Source of the DNA: Myxococcota bacterium
Lineage (GTDB): Bacteria > Myxococcota_A > UBA796 > JAFGLY01
Length of the DNA: 41,140 nucleotides
Direction: 5' to 3'
NCBI GenBank assembly: GCA_024276675.1
Contig: JAJRWT010000101.1
Coordinates: forward strand, 1-41,140
The notes below the pieces were generated by a model. The model had not been told where the DNA came from, searched no databases, and saw only the letters and a list, made by a program, of their open reading frames with translations. Made by a program: the position numbers and the translations under genes. Position 1 is the first letter of the stretch. Each line of letters starts with the position of its first letter. Positions 24,013 through 32,859 of the stretch are shown in pieces.

Positions 24013-26157
24013 ATGTCTGCTTTTCACCGTTTTTCGAAATCCGGGTGCATCGCTCTGGGCGTTCTGGCTCTCACCCTCCCATCGGGATGCTACGAAGGCG
24101 GTGTAGAAAAGCCGGAAGACACCGGTCCGTACTACGACCCCGGCGATGAAAACCCCCTGGACACGGGAGAGACCGACCTTCCCACGGACAGCTTCAACCC
24201 GGAAGACACATCCCGGCCCCAGGATTCGGCCGACAGCGGGCTCCCGGAGCCCGTGGACAACGACGGCGACGGCTACTACTCCGACGAAGACTGCGACGAC
24301 GACAATCCCGACATCAACCCGGGCGCCGAAGAACTGGACGACCGTATCGACAACGACTGCAACGGCCTGGTGGACGACGCCTATGTCTGTGATGGAATCG
24401 ACGCCGAGTACACCACCATACAACAGGCCCTGAACGAGGTCCCCGCGGGCTGGACCCTGGTGGTATGCCCCGGAACCTGGGAAGAAAACATAGTGTTTCC
24501 CAACAAGGCCGTTCGTGTACTGGCGGAAGAAGGTCCTGGTGAAACAACCCTGGAACCAGCAGATTCCGGCACGCCCCTGCGCGTGGTGGGCGTTGATTGG
24601 GCCGCATTCGAAGGCTTCACCATCACGGGAGCCGATGGCGAGACAGGTGGTGGGGTCTACTGCCAGAACTCCACGCTGGAACTCATCGGGAACGTATTCA
24701 CCGACAACTACGCCACCAATGGCGGGGGACTGGCGGCCAACGATTGCACCCTGGCGCTCACCGACAACACCTTCAGCGACAACGAAGCCGACGACTATGG
24801 GGGTGGCGCCTACCTGTACGCCTGCTCCGGCGATGTCTCGGGCAACGAGTTCTACAACAACCTTTCTTCCAACGGCGGCGCTCTCACCACCTACGGCGGC
24901 AACACCCCCATCATCGAAAACCTGTTCGAAGACAACTACACCTACAGCTTCGGCGGTGCCATCTATCACTACAGCGACGCCCGTATAGAAGGCAACGAGT
25001 TCAACGGCAACGTCACCGACGACGATGGCGGGGCGCTGTACGTGGTCTATGGCAGCGGCGACATCAGCGACAACACCTTCAGCGAGAACGCCTGTGGCGA
25101 CGATGGTGGGGCAATCTACCTGAACCAGTCCACCTCTACCTTTTCAGGCAACGTCTTGACCGACAACGTGGCCTATGACGACGGCGGCGGCTTGCGAGTC
25201 TACGTCAGCGCCACCACCATAGAAGACAACGAGTTCTACAACAACCAGGCCACCGACGACGGCGGCGGTGCCAAGCTCTCACACTGGGAAAGTACCGTCT
25301 CCAACAACTACTTCGAGGGTAACGAAGCCGGCGATGCGGGGGGGGGCATGGAGTTGGACAACGACACCAGCCTGATCACCGACAACACCTTCGTGGCCAA
25401 CATCGCAGATCGCGGCGCCGGGCTTCACTCCTGGCGCAACGAGAGCCCCTTCACCATCCAGGATTCGGTGTTCTACGAAAACGAAGCCGGCGACTGCGGC
25501 GGTGCTATATCGCTGGACAACGACATCTACACCGTCAACCTGGAGCGCCTGGAGATCTTCGACAATACGGCAGAGGACGGCGGCGGTATCTGCGCCGACT
25601 GGGTCGAGTACGACTCCAACGACGACGACATCGTAGACACCTGGAAGCGCAACAAGCTCTCGATAAAGAACACCGTCATCTACGACAACGAAGCCAACGA
25701 CGACGGCGGAGCCCTCTACATGAAGGTGGCCACGGCGGAACTGGAAAACTTCGTCATGCACGGCAACGCGGGCCCGGGTGACGGCTCGGCCATAGCCATC
25801 AAGGCCGTCGACACCGACGACGACGATGAATACGACGAGTTCTGCACGGTTACCATCACCAACGGAATAATCGACAGTCACTCCGAAATCGAAGCCATCT
25901 ACGTCAAGGAAGCCACCGTCACCATCTCGTACACCGACTTCTACGACAACGACGCGGGCAACACCCACAACATCGACGACCCGGTGGGCTCCGACGGCAA
26001 CATCTCGGCAGATCCGGAATACGTGGATCCGGACAACGGTGACTTCAGCCTGGAAGCCTCCAGTGCCTGCATCGACGCGGGCTCACCGTCCATTCACGAC
26101 AGCGACGGTACGCGTTCCGACATGGGCGCCTACGGCGGTCCCGACGGGGATTGGTAG
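24013..26157 (+). CDS. Large right-handed beta-helix lipoprotein with MopE-like motif
   Basis: A 714-residue exported protein (signal ending LPSGC, C26, a loose lipobox). An acidic linker rich in Asp/Pro/Thr (30-80) is followed by a MopE-type motif (DNDGDGYYSDEDCDDDNPD, RIDNDCNG). From about residue 130 to the end it is a long parallel beta-helix of about 22-residue turns with recurring GGGxY...N.F..N.A cores (for example NVFTDNYATNGGGLAA, NTFSDNEADDYGGGAY). This fold is shared by polymorphic outer-membrane proteins and pectate-lyase-like proteins; no lyase catalytic residues are evident. It is probably a surface adhesin or structural protein. The gene ends one base before a structured repeat element. 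Confidence 0.85.
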   Translation: MSAFHRFSKSGCIALGVLALTLPSGCYEGGVEKPEDTGPYYDPGDENPLDTGETDLPTDSFNPEDTSRPQDSADSGLPEPVDNDGDGYYSDEDCDDDNPDINPGAEELDDRIDNDCNGLVDDAYVCDGIDAEYTTIQQALNEVPAGWTLVVCPGTWEENIVFPNKAVRVLAEEGPGETTLEPADSGTPLRVVGVDWAAFEGFTITGADGETGGGVYCQNSTLELIGNVFTDNYATNGGGLAANDCTLALTDNTFSDNEADDYGGGAYLYACSGDVSGNEFYNNLSSNGGALTTYGGNTPIIENLFEDNYTYSFGGAIYHYSDARIEGNEFNGNVTDDDGGALYVVYGSGDISDNTFSENACGDDGGAIYLNQSTSTFSGNVLTDNVAYDDGGGLRVYVSATTIEDNEFYNNQATDDGGGAKLSHWESTVSNNYFEGNEAGDAGGGMELDNDTSLITDNTFVANIADRGAGLHSWRNESPFTIQDSVFYENEAGDCGGAISLDNDIYTVNLERLEIFDNTAEDGGGICADWVEYDSNDDDIVDTWKRNKLSIKNTVIYDNEANDDGGALYMKVATAELENFVMHGNAGPGDGSAIAIKAVDTDDDDEYDEFCTVTITNGIIDSHSEIEAIYVKEATVTISYTDFYDNDAGNTHNIDDPVGSDGNISADPEYVDPDNGDFSLEASSACIDAGSPSIHDSDGTRSDMGAYGGPDGDW

Positions 26158-26158
26158 G

Positions 26159-26323
26159 TAGTTCCCATCCGGAAATGGCTCCCATCGCAGGAGCGGCCCA
26201 TTCCTTCGCCAGCCGCGCCGGGCAACCGCTTGAAATAGCGCTGCTATTCCGGCGGGTTGCCCGGACGCACCTGGCTCGAAAGCGACTCGCTCCTGCTCGG
26301 TCCGCACTTTCCGGATGGGAACT
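26159..26323 (+). repeat. Structured dispersed element, full copy (A)
   Basis: A non-coding element of about 165 bp with perfect 16-bp terminal inverted repeats, AGTTCCCATCCGGAAA (26160-26175) and TTTCCGGATGGGAACT (26308-26323). Inside are a GCTCC-N7-GGAGC hairpin (26178-26194) and a 10-bp stem CCGGGCAACC/GGTTGCCCGG (26218-26227 with 26255-26264) enclosing AATAGC-GCT-GCTATT. Related copies lie at 41005-41140 and, in reverse, at 36921-37019. It begins one base after the stop codon of the beta-helix gene and has that gene's orientation. No protein is encoded. It could be a MITE, an ERIC-like transcribed repeat or a 3'-UTR structure. Confidence 0.92.
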
Positions 26324-26325
26324 GG

Positions 26326-26373
26326 GTAGTTCCCATCAAGTAATGTCTCGGGCCGCCTTTTCCGGACGGGAAC
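26326..26373 (+). repeat. Miniature second unit next to element copy A
   Basis: GTAGTTCCCATC at 26326-26337 repeats the start of copy A, and TTTTCCGGACGGGAAC at 26358-26373 repeats its inverted end with one change. The two ends enclose only about 20 bp, so this looks like an internally deleted copy in tandem. The remaining 26374-26592 upstream of the first FHA-GGDEF gene holds a TTGACT (26479-26484) without a convincing -10, and nothing else I can identify. Confidence 0.75.
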
Positions 26374-26592
26374 GGCTATTTGGGGCTCATCCCGATATTT
26401 TTTTGGCATCCGGCCATCGAGCGGGAACTGTGTTTCTTCCCGGCGCTGTGGGCATCGCCGGCCTGCCCATGGAAAGGGTTGACTTTTTTTTCCTTGTTCT
26501 CTGGTGAAAGCACAAATATCTTCTCTCAATCAGAGCAATCCAGGGTAATACGTCCAAATGTCCACCTTTGTCATCCAGTCGATAACAGGCAC

Positions 26593-27501
26593 ATGAACGA
26601 CAGGGAACGCGATCCCTTCGACGAAAGCGAGGACACCCGAATCCTCTCCATTCCCGGCGAAACTCCGGCAGCAAGTGCTGGGAGGCCGAGTCTGGTGGTA
26701 ATCCAGGGCGACAACATCGGGAAGAGCTATCCTCTTGAAAACGGCACCACATACATCGGGCGAGCGCCCAGGCACAAGATCTGCCTGTCCATGGGGAGCG
26801 TCTCCAGAAGCCACGCCAGGCTATATAGAATCGGGGACCAGGTGCTCATCGAAGACCTGAACTCCACCAACGGTACCTTCATCAACGACCGCAAGATCAC
26901 CAAGTGCAGCCTTGGCAAGAACGACAAGGTCCGCCTTGGAGACGTGGTTCTGAAGTTCGTTCAAGGTAGCGATGTCGAGGCAAATTTCCATCGCGAAATG
27001 TACCAGATGGCCACGAGCGATCCCTTGACCGGTCTGCCCAACAGGCGCTTCAGCGACGAAGTCCTCTCGCGCGAGATGGCGCGCTGCCTGCGGCACGCCC
27101 GCCCCCTCTCGCTGCTGATGATGGACATAGACCACTTCAAGGCTGTAAACGACAAGTACGGGCATGTCGCCGGCGACTTCATACTTCGCTCACTGGTGGA
27201 GACCATCATCCCCAACATTCGTCGCGAAGACAGCATGGGGCGCTACGGCGGGGAAGAATTTCTGATCATCTCTCCGGAAATCACCGAGCATCACGCCAGC
27301 CTGTTCGCCGAAAAGCTCCGGGCCATCGTTGAGTCTGCGACCTTCCATCACGATTCCCAGGACATCAGAATCACTATTTCCCTGGGTGTTGCCCAGATGC
27401 CCGAACACTGCGAGTCCACCCAGGATTTCGTTCGAATCGTGGATCGAAGGCTCTACGCGGCCAAGCGCGGCGGCAGGAACAGAGTCGTCGCCTCGGATTG
27501 A
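26593..27501 (+). CDS. FHA-GGDEF diguanylate cyclase, first of a tandem pair
   Basis: A 302-residue soluble protein. An N-terminal FHA domain (about 33-125) has the phosphothreonine-binding residues G56-R57, S71, H74 and N93 (YIGRAPR, SVSRSHARL, LNSTNGTFIN). The C-terminal GGDEF domain (about 140-300) has an intact active site GGEEF (219-223) and an inhibitory I-site RxxD (R210-D213) five residues upstream. It should make cyclic di-GMP, with output set by binding a phosphorylated partner and by product feedback. FHA-GGDEF proteins are known from Bdellovibrio (DgcB), where they act in predation. The next gene is a close paralogue. A Ser/Thr kinase at 11594-12952 is a possible but unproven source of phosphothreonine. 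Confidence 0.93.
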   Translation: MNDRERDPFDESEDTRILSIPGETPAASAGRPSLVVIQGDNIGKSYPLENGTTYIGRAPRHKICLSMGSVSRSHARLYRIGDQVLIEDLNSTNGTFINDRKITKCSLGKNDKVRLGDVVLKFVQGSDVEANFHREMYQMATSDPLTGLPNRRFSDEVLSREMARCLRHARPLSLLMMDIDHFKAVNDKYGHVAGDFILRSLVETIIPNIRREDSMGRYGGEEFLIISPEITEHHASLFAEKLRAIVESATFHHDSQDIRITISLGVAQMPEHCESTQDFVRIVDRRLYAAKRGGRNRVVASD

Positions 27502-27621
27502 TGGACACCGGGTATTGAATCCCACACGCCGTAGCCAGTATTGTTTTCTCACCGGAAAATATGTTTATCAATCAACCTATCAACTTCGTTTCCATTACCA
27601 TGAATCGGAGAACCATCTGTC

Positions 27622-28545
27622 ATGGCCGGCAACACCCTTCGTGACACCTGCAATCTGATCGCCGACGAAGAAGAAGACACCGGAACGGTCACCCTGGCGG
27701 AATCCGTGGATCTCGGGAGTATCCATGAACCATCCTTGATCGAACTTCACGGTGCCCAGATCGGTAAGCTACACATCCTGGGAAAACCCACGATGCTCCT
27801 GGGCCGGGACTCCCGCATGGACCTGGTGGTACACGTGCAGAGTGTCTCAAGGTGCCACGCAAGGTTGGAGCAGCACGGAGACACCATCCTCGTGGAGGAC
27901 CTGAACTCCACCAACGGCACTTTCATCAACGACAGCAGGATAAGCAAGGGAACTCTGCACGACGGCGACCTGTTGAAGGTTGGCGGCACCATCCTCAAGT
28001 TCCTGGCCTGCGGCAACCCGGAAACCAGTTACCACGACCAGATCTACCACATGGCCACCATGGACGGCCTGACCAGGATCCCCAACAAGCGTTTCTGCCT
28101 GGAACACCTGGCTCGCGAGATGTCCCGCGCAAAACGCCACCAGCGGCCTATCTCCATATTGATGTTCGACATCGACCACTTCAAGGAAGTCAACGACCGT
28201 TACGGCCACCTGGCCGGTGATCGCATTCTGGTACGGCTGGTGCAGATCCTCAAGGGAAGGATCCGAAAAGAAGACCTGTTCGGCCGCTTCGGCGGTGAAG
28301 AGTTCATGATCATCTCCACGGAAACGACCGAACCAAAGGCCCGACGCTTTGCCGAAAAGCTGCGGGCCCTCGTGGAGCGGACGGATTTCCGGGTGGGCGA
28401 CCAGATAGTTCCCATCACCATCTCCATCGGCGTTCTGCAGATGCCATTTTCCATCACCGATCCCCTGCTGCTGGTGAGCATGGTGGACGAGCGCATGTAC
28501 GCGGCAAAAGAACGAGGTCGCAACTGCGTCGTGGCGGGAACCTGA
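27622..28545 (+). CDS. FHA-GGDEF diguanylate cyclase, second of a tandem pair
   Basis: A 307-residue paralogue of the preceding gene with the same order of domains. FHA (about 37-130) keeps LLGRDSR, SVSRCHARLE and LNSTNGTFIND. GGDEF (about 143-305) has GGEEF at 224-228 and an RxxD I-site at R215-D218, so it also looks active and feedback-inhibited. The 120-bp gap and separate upstream sequence allow independent expression. The two differ mainly in the acidic N-terminal tail and in the loop after the FHA domain, which may give different partner specificity. The ribosome site (GGAGAA, 12 nt before the ATG) is weak. Confidence 0.93.
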   Translation: MAGNTLRDTCNLIADEEEDTGTVTLAESVDLGSIHEPSLIELHGAQIGKLHILGKPTMLLGRDSRMDLVVHVQSVSRCHARLEQHGDTILVEDLNSTNGTFINDSRISKGTLHDGDLLKVGGTILKFLACGNPETSYHDQIYHMATMDGLTRIPNKRFCLEHLAREMSRAKRHQRPISILMFDIDHFKEVNDRYGHLAGDRILVRLVQILKGRIRKEDLFGRFGGEEFMIISTETTEPKARRFAEKLRALVERTDFRVGDQIVPITISIGVLQMPFSITDPLLLVSMVDERMYAAKERGRNCVVAGT

Positions 28546-28613
28546 ACCGATCGGGCGGGTTGTCGGCCAGGGCCCGGCTCGTGGTGCGCCTGGCGCCATC
28601 GGGTGTTCACGGT

Positions 28614-28844
28614 CTATTTCCGGGCGAGCCCCTTGCGCCGTAGCCATCCCCTACGCAGTTCGTGACCGGCGCCCACCAGGCACAGGGCGTAGTGCAGGCA
28701 CAGCCAGACCCAACCTCGCAAGCCCAGTTGGGCCCCCAACACCAGGGTCATGCCAATGGCCGTGAACAACCAGGTCAAAGCCAGGATCACCATTATGTCC
28801 AGTTTTTTGTACCACACTGCGCAGGACCGTTCTGTTTTTGACAT
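28614..28844 (-). CDS. Small two-helix membrane protein, function unknown
   Basis: A 76-residue protein with two hydrophobic segments (about 17-38 and 42-59) and a basic C-terminal tail (RRGWLRRKGLARK), which by the positive-inside rule faces the cytoplasm. The ATG at 28844 was chosen because the longer open frame upstream is not protein-like. There is no clear Shine-Dalgarno site, so confidence is moderate. It follows the phosphodiesterase-like lipoprotein gene by 176 bp on the same strand. No family recognised. Confidence 0.5.
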   Translation of the reverse strand: MSKTERSCAVWYKKLDIMVILALTWLFTAIGMTLVLGAQLGLRGWVWLCLHYALCLVGAGHELRRGWLRRKGLARK

Positions 28845-28847
28845 CTG

Positions 28848-28863
28848 GGAGCCGTCGGGAAAG
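28848..28863 (+). repeat. 16-bp dispersed motif
   Basis: GGAGCCGTCGGGAAAG is identical to 34263-34278, and 15 of its bases recur inverted at 17383-17397. It lies in non-coding DNA just upstream of the small membrane-protein gene. Confidence 0.7.
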
Positions 28864-29020
28864 ATGCTGCACGAAACAGTTGGCTCGGGCCGCGGCGAAG
28901 CCCCCCGCGCCAACCGTATGCTAGCAGTGACGGTGGCTCCCGGGTTTCCACCTGGACACATGGCCTGGTGGGATACATCCCAGGGGCTCCGGGTACCTGT
29001 GGACAGCAGCGGAATTCGCT

Positions 29021-31090
29021 TCATATACCCAGCTCCGAAGCGCTCCAGCGAGCCTCTTCCCACTCCCCGGAGGATCTGTCCACGATGGCGTAGACCATGT
29101 CCTGGTCCACGGCAAGGTCGAGAATCCGTGGGCTCATGGCATCCACGCACACGGGCTCGGAATCCAGGTTGCCGGCACATAGTCGAGCTTCTCCCGTATC
29201 GCGGTCCACCACGGCAAAAATTGCCCGATCTTCCACCCACCTGGGTGTGATGTTTGGCATGGTCGAGCCGGGCAGGTTCAACAATCCCGGTTCCTCCCAG
29301 GTGATGCCATGGTCGGTGCTTCTGAGCACGAGCCCATTATTGGCCCCATCCTGGAAGGCGAGAAGGGCGAGTTCCAATACGCCGTCGTCGCCGGCCCTCA
29401 TGGCGGGATGTTCGAAGCGCCACTCCCCCTCCTGGCCCATCGAGGGAGCCAGCCCCATGGATTTCAGGTTCGACACCCGCGGCCAACCTTCCACCACTTG
29501 TACCCTGGCGGTGTAGATGTCTCGGGTGTACCTGGCGAAGGCGCCGTCCCTGGAAGCACCCACGGCCAGGAGCACTCCGTCGTCGGATTCAACCGCGTCG
29601 ATGAAGGTGGGAAAGGAAGGAACCGACTGGGCCTGGGCCACGATCCAGCTCCCATCCTGGTAGAGAGCCGCCTCGATGCGGTCCTGTTCTGCCTGGTAGC
29701 CGGAGATGGCCATGCCGTTGGGATTGATGGCGTAGACCGCCAACAAGGAATCCCCATCCCAGGGAATGAGCTTCACCTGCCAGTCGGCGGTGGCGGTTGC
29801 CGTGGGAGCGCCGATGTCTTCCCAGGTCTGGGCTCCGTCGGAGGAGTGGAGGCAACGCGGAATCCATGGTGATTCGTCCTGCTGGGGCTCCAGCAGGATT
29901 TCGCGGAAACAGAGCCAGGCCTGGTCCAGGTCCGTGGCCAGCGCCGGTGCTTCCACCGCGATTGCCTGGGGATCCGACAGGATCTGCCCGTCCAGGCGGA
30001 GTTCGCTACGATGCGCCGGATCGTCCTTGTAGACTACCTGGGCCACCAGGCCACCAGAGACGGCAATTGCCGCCACGCCGCTTCGACCGGGATGCCCGGT
30101 GGGTTGTTGGAACAGGTCGTCGCGCACCATGCCGTCGGCCCATGGCATGTCCAGGTCCAACAAGGCGGCCAGGGTGGGAGCCACATCCGTGAGAAGCAGG
30201 GGGTCGTCCAGCTCCGCGGCCTGGTTCACTCCCGGCCCCAACAGCAGGAAGGGCAAGCGGCGACATCCGTTGCATGAACAACCGTGGTGCCTCCAGGTGG
30301 GGTCGTCGTCGGAAATACTGTGACGCCCGTGATCCGCGATCAGGAGCATCCAGGTGTTGTCCTTGAAGGTATCTTGTCGCTGGAGCCACTCCCAGAGTTC
30401 CACCAGGGGCCTGTCCAGCAGGCGGGCTTCGTCGGGGTAGTCGTAGTAGCTGCCGAAATGACCCGAACGGTCCACCTGGTGCAGGTTGGCCAGGACGAAG
30501 CTTGGATGGTCGAAGATCAGGCGCTGCATCACCTGGTGGATCACCAGATCGTCGGAGCCCGAGCCGGCGTCATCGTAGTCCTGGTTGGCCACGAACACGA
30601 ACTCCCCGGCGTGTTGTTCCCCGTCCAGGGGCCAGAGGCTCTGGGTCATGGGACTCAGCAGTTCCGAGTTGGCCACGATGATGGCCTGCCCCGGCGGCAC
30701 ATCGCCTGAGCGCCGCAGCAGCTCCGGCAGGGTGGGCAGCTCGGGCCTGTAGAGGCCGGGGGAATCCTCTACTGGAAAGTTGGCCAGGGGCTGCCGCCTT
30801 CCGCAGACCATGGCAGCGTGGCCGGGAGCCGTGGTGGTGGCCGCCAGGGTCCAGGCGTTGGTGGCACGCACTCCCTGGGGAACCAGGGATGACCATGTGC
30901 GAGGCATGAAGTCCCTGGGGCTCTCACCGGTTGCAAGTGAAGCTTCGTCTCCCAGGGATTCTCCTGGACGGACCCCGTCCATCACCATCACCAGCACCGT
31001 GCCCCCTCCCGAAGCCCGGGGGGCGTCGTCGGAAGACGGCGCACAGGCGGCGCTGCCCAACAGGAGAGAGAGAGCGACCATTCGCTTCAA
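29021..31090 (-). CDS. Alkaline-phosphatase-superfamily lipoprotein with C-terminal beta-propeller-like domain
   Basis: A 689-residue lipoprotein (signal ending GSAAC, C16). Residues 30-330 form an alkaline-phosphatase/phosphodiesterase fold: metal ligand D38 (VMVMDGVRPG), candidate nucleophile T87 (TTTAPGHAAM), D206 and H210 (HQVDRSGHFG), D252-H253 (LIADHGRH) and H267/H268 (WRHHG). A cysteine cluster follows (GCSCNGCRR). Residues 360-689 are beta-rich with BNR/Asp-box-like units (SSDGAQTWEDIG, STDHGITWEEPG), as in sialidase-type propellers. The TTG start is supported by AAGGAG 5 nt upstream, and it keeps Lys-Arg in the signal. Such enzymes split phosphodiesters or phosphomonoesters, or transfer head groups, outside the cytoplasm; the substrate is unknown. 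Confidence 0.85.
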   Translation of the reverse strand: MKRMVALSLLLGSAACAPSSDDAPRASGGGTVLVMVMDGVRPGESLGDEASLATGESPRDFMPRTWSSLVPQGVRATNAWTLAATTTAPGHAAMVCGRRQPLANFPVEDSPGLYRPELPTLPELLRRSGDVPPGQAIIVANSELLSPMTQSLWPLDGEQHAGEFVFVANQDYDDAGSGSDDLVIHQVMQRLIFDHPSFVLANLHQVDRSGHFGSYYDYPDEARLLDRPLVELWEWLQRQDTFKDNTWMLLIADHGRHSISDDDPTWRHHGCSCNGCRRLPFLLLGPGVNQAAELDDPLLLTDVAPTLAALLDLDMPWADGMVRDDLFQQPTGHPGRSGVAAIAVSGGLVAQVVYKDDPAHRSELRLDGQILSDPQAIAVEAPALATDLDQAWLCFREILLEPQQDESPWIPRCLHSSDGAQTWEDIGAPTATATADWQVKLIPWDGDSLLAVYAINPNGMAISGYQAEQDRIEAALYQDGSWIVAQAQSVPSFPTFIDAVESDDGVLLAVGASRDGAFARYTRDIYTARVQVVEGWPRVSNLKSMGLAPSMGQEGEWRFEHPAMRAGDDGVLELALLAFQDGANNGLVLRSTDHGITWEEPGLLNLPGSTMPNITPRWVEDRAIFAVVDRDTGEARLCAGNLDSEPVCVDAMSPRILDLAVDQDMVYAIVDRSSGEWEEARWSASELGI

Positions 31091-31095
31091 GGTTT

Positions 31096-31101
31096 CTCCT
31101 T
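31096..31101 (-). promoter_or_regulatory. Shine-Dalgarno site supporting a TTG start
   Basis: AAGGAG (minus strand) lies 5 nt before the TTG at 31090. The nearest ATG, three codons downstream, would be too far from it and would drop the basic start of the signal peptide. Confidence 0.6.
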
Positions 31102-31372
31102 CAAGTGATTCCGCCAGGCGTGGCGGGACCGTGGCCCGGAGGGGGAGTGATGCTTCCGGATCATGATGACCGTTTCACGGGCCGTCATGCAAGAAAATAG
31201 CCCGCGGGATCCCTTGCCCGCTGGTGATTTCCAGCAGAGATCCTGCCGAAGATGCTCCAGCAGCATGATTTCGACCATGGCCGGTTTTTCCTTCTACCCT
31301 TTTTTACCGGAGAAGGGGGGGGCGGTGAGCAGGTTATACCGAGTGATGCCAGTTCAACCATGAGCAGACAAG

Positions 31373-31705
31373 ATGCAGAAAAATGGCGAAGGTACTGAAC
31401 AACGTGGCGGGCCAGTCGTGGGGATCCTGGGGCGCCTCATGGGCTCCGCGCTGCTGCTGATTTTTCTGGCCGCCGGAGTCGCGGTCTTGCTTCTGCCGGC
31501 AGTACACTCCCGTGAGTTCGACCGTGCCCGCGCCCAGGGAATGAAGGATCTTCCACCCGCCCCGATGCCGCACCTGCGGCAGGGCCTGGACAACCGCCCA
31601 CTCATCACCACGCTGGAACCAAGGTCGGGTGGGCGCAGCTCGGTGGCCCTGCCCGGGCAGGTCAGGCCGCGAGCCCGGCAGGAGAACACCGAGGAAGGGC
31701 GATGA
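31373..31705 (+). CDS. Small single-pass membrane protein, function unknown
   Basis: A 110-residue protein with a short polar N-terminus, one hydrophobic segment (about 24-45, ALLLIFLAAGVAVLLLPA) and a basic, proline-rich outer tail. No ribosome site is obvious before the ATG. Its stop overlaps the ATG of the next gene (ATGA), which supports real, coupled translation. It probably assists the SGNH/MBOAT pair that follows. No family recognised. Confidence 0.6.
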   Translation: MQKNGEGTEQRGGPVVGILGRLMGSALLLIFLAAGVAVLLLPAVHSREFDRARAQGMKDLPPAPMPHLRQGLDNRPLITTLEPRSGGRSSVALPGQVRPRARQENTEEGR

Positions 31706-32844
31706 ACGGCCCCCCCCCTTCCAGTGATGCCGTGCACGGGGGTTCCGGTTCCTCGGGTAGTGGCTGCCACGAGTCACCAGAACCGAAGCTCGGGGGAGCG
31801 AGTTCCCGCAACACGCGTCATGGCCTGGCCATCATCGCCTGGCTCCTCGTCTTTTGCGCCATCAGCTATTGGATGGTGGCCTGGGCTCACCTGAAGTACG
31901 TGCAGGGCGTGATATGGCCTACAGACATCTACGCCTTTCAACGCACGGACTTCGGAACCCTGGACGTGGCCATAATGGGTGCGAGCCGGGCCAGCTTTGG
32001 CCTGTCTCCTTCGGCCCTGGACCAGTGCCTGACCCGAAAGCTTGGCCGGCAGACCACCTCCGTCAACCTGGCCCGCAACAGTTCTCCGATCTGGGCCAGC
32101 AACAAGCTGGTCCACGACCTGCTCAACGACGAGAAGACCCCCAGGGTCATCGTGCTGGCCCTGGGCCCCGAGTCTGTTGACGAGACCACCCCGCTCTGGG
32201 CGCAGCTCGTGAGGGACTTTGGCGATCTGGGCGACATTCCCATGGGGCTCGCCCGGGCCAGGGGCCTCTCGGACCTGCTCATGGCGCTGCGTCCGCTGGT
32301 GCGCGGCCCGGAAAACCTGGCTCTATTCCTGAGCGGTCGTTTCGCCTCGGACCGCCATCTTCGCTGGATGATGCTCCACCACGGCGGAGGGCAGTACTGC
32401 TACGGCAACCCGCAGTGCCAGAAGAACAACGAAAACATATCGGGCTCGCTGCCCCCCTGGGGCAGCAAGAAGGCCATGGCGCGCATGGCTCGCAAGATAC
32501 ACAATCATTTTCAGAGCTACGAGGTGGGCACCGGAGAAATGAACCGCGCCATGCTGGACATCCTGGACTGGAGCCAGGAGCGGGGGGTGAAGGTGGCGCT
32601 GGTGGACATGCCGTTGCACCGGATCTACGCGGAGCGGATCCCGTTCCAGGCCCGGCGGGCCTACAGGAGCTACATCGACCGCCTGGCCCAGGAGCACCAC
32701 CTGCCCATCCTGCATTCGGACAACCCCAGTTGGCTCGACAACCGGAATCGTTTCGTGGATCCCGATCACCTGAACCAAACAGGGGCCTACATTCTCAGCA
32801 ACGCGGTCTGTCGATCCCTGCTGACGCCCATGCTGGCCCCATAG
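31702..32844 (+). CDS. SGNH-like membrane protein, acyltransferase partner (AlgJ/DltD-like)
   Basis: A 380-residue protein with one N-terminal membrane helix (about 42-63) and an outer domain with SGNH-like landmarks: S95 in IMGASRASFG (GAS in place of GDS) and D353xxH356 near the end (VDPDHLNQTGAY). Proteins of this kind work with MBOAT acyltransferases and pass an acyl group to a glycan or other polymer, as AlgJ/AlgX, PatB and DltD do. The MBOAT gene follows after 15 nt. The protein departs from textbook motifs, so the assignment rests partly on context. The start overlaps the previous stop and has a GAGGAAGG site. Confidence 0.75.
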   Translation: MNGPPPSSDAVHGGSGSSGSGCHESPEPKLGGASSRNTRHGLAIIAWLLVFCAISYWMVAWAHLKYVQGVIWPTDIYAFQRTDFGTLDVAIMGASRASFGLSPSALDQCLTRKLGRQTTSVNLARNSSPIWASNKLVHDLLNDEKTPRVIVLALGPESVDETTPLWAQLVRDFGDLGDIPMGLARARGLSDLLMALRPLVRGPENLALFLSGRFASDRHLRWMMLHHGGGQYCYGNPQCQKNNENISGSLPPWGSKKAMARMARKIHNHFQSYEVGTGEMNRAMLDILDWSQERGVKVALVDMPLHRIYAERIPFQARRAYRSYIDRLAQEHHLPILHSDNPSWLDNRNRFVDPDHLNQTGAYILSNAVCRSLLTPMLAP

Positions 32845-32859
32845 GCAAGGAGCGCAACC

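Noticed and set aside
25279..25968. Open frame of 229 codons on the minus strand, rich in Val and Gly
   Set aside because: It is the reverse reading of the Asp/Asn-rich beta-helix repeats.
26479..26507. Sigma-70 promoter before the first FHA-GGDEF gene
   Set aside because: TTGACT is present, but the hexamer 17 bp downstream (TGGTGA) is a poor -10.
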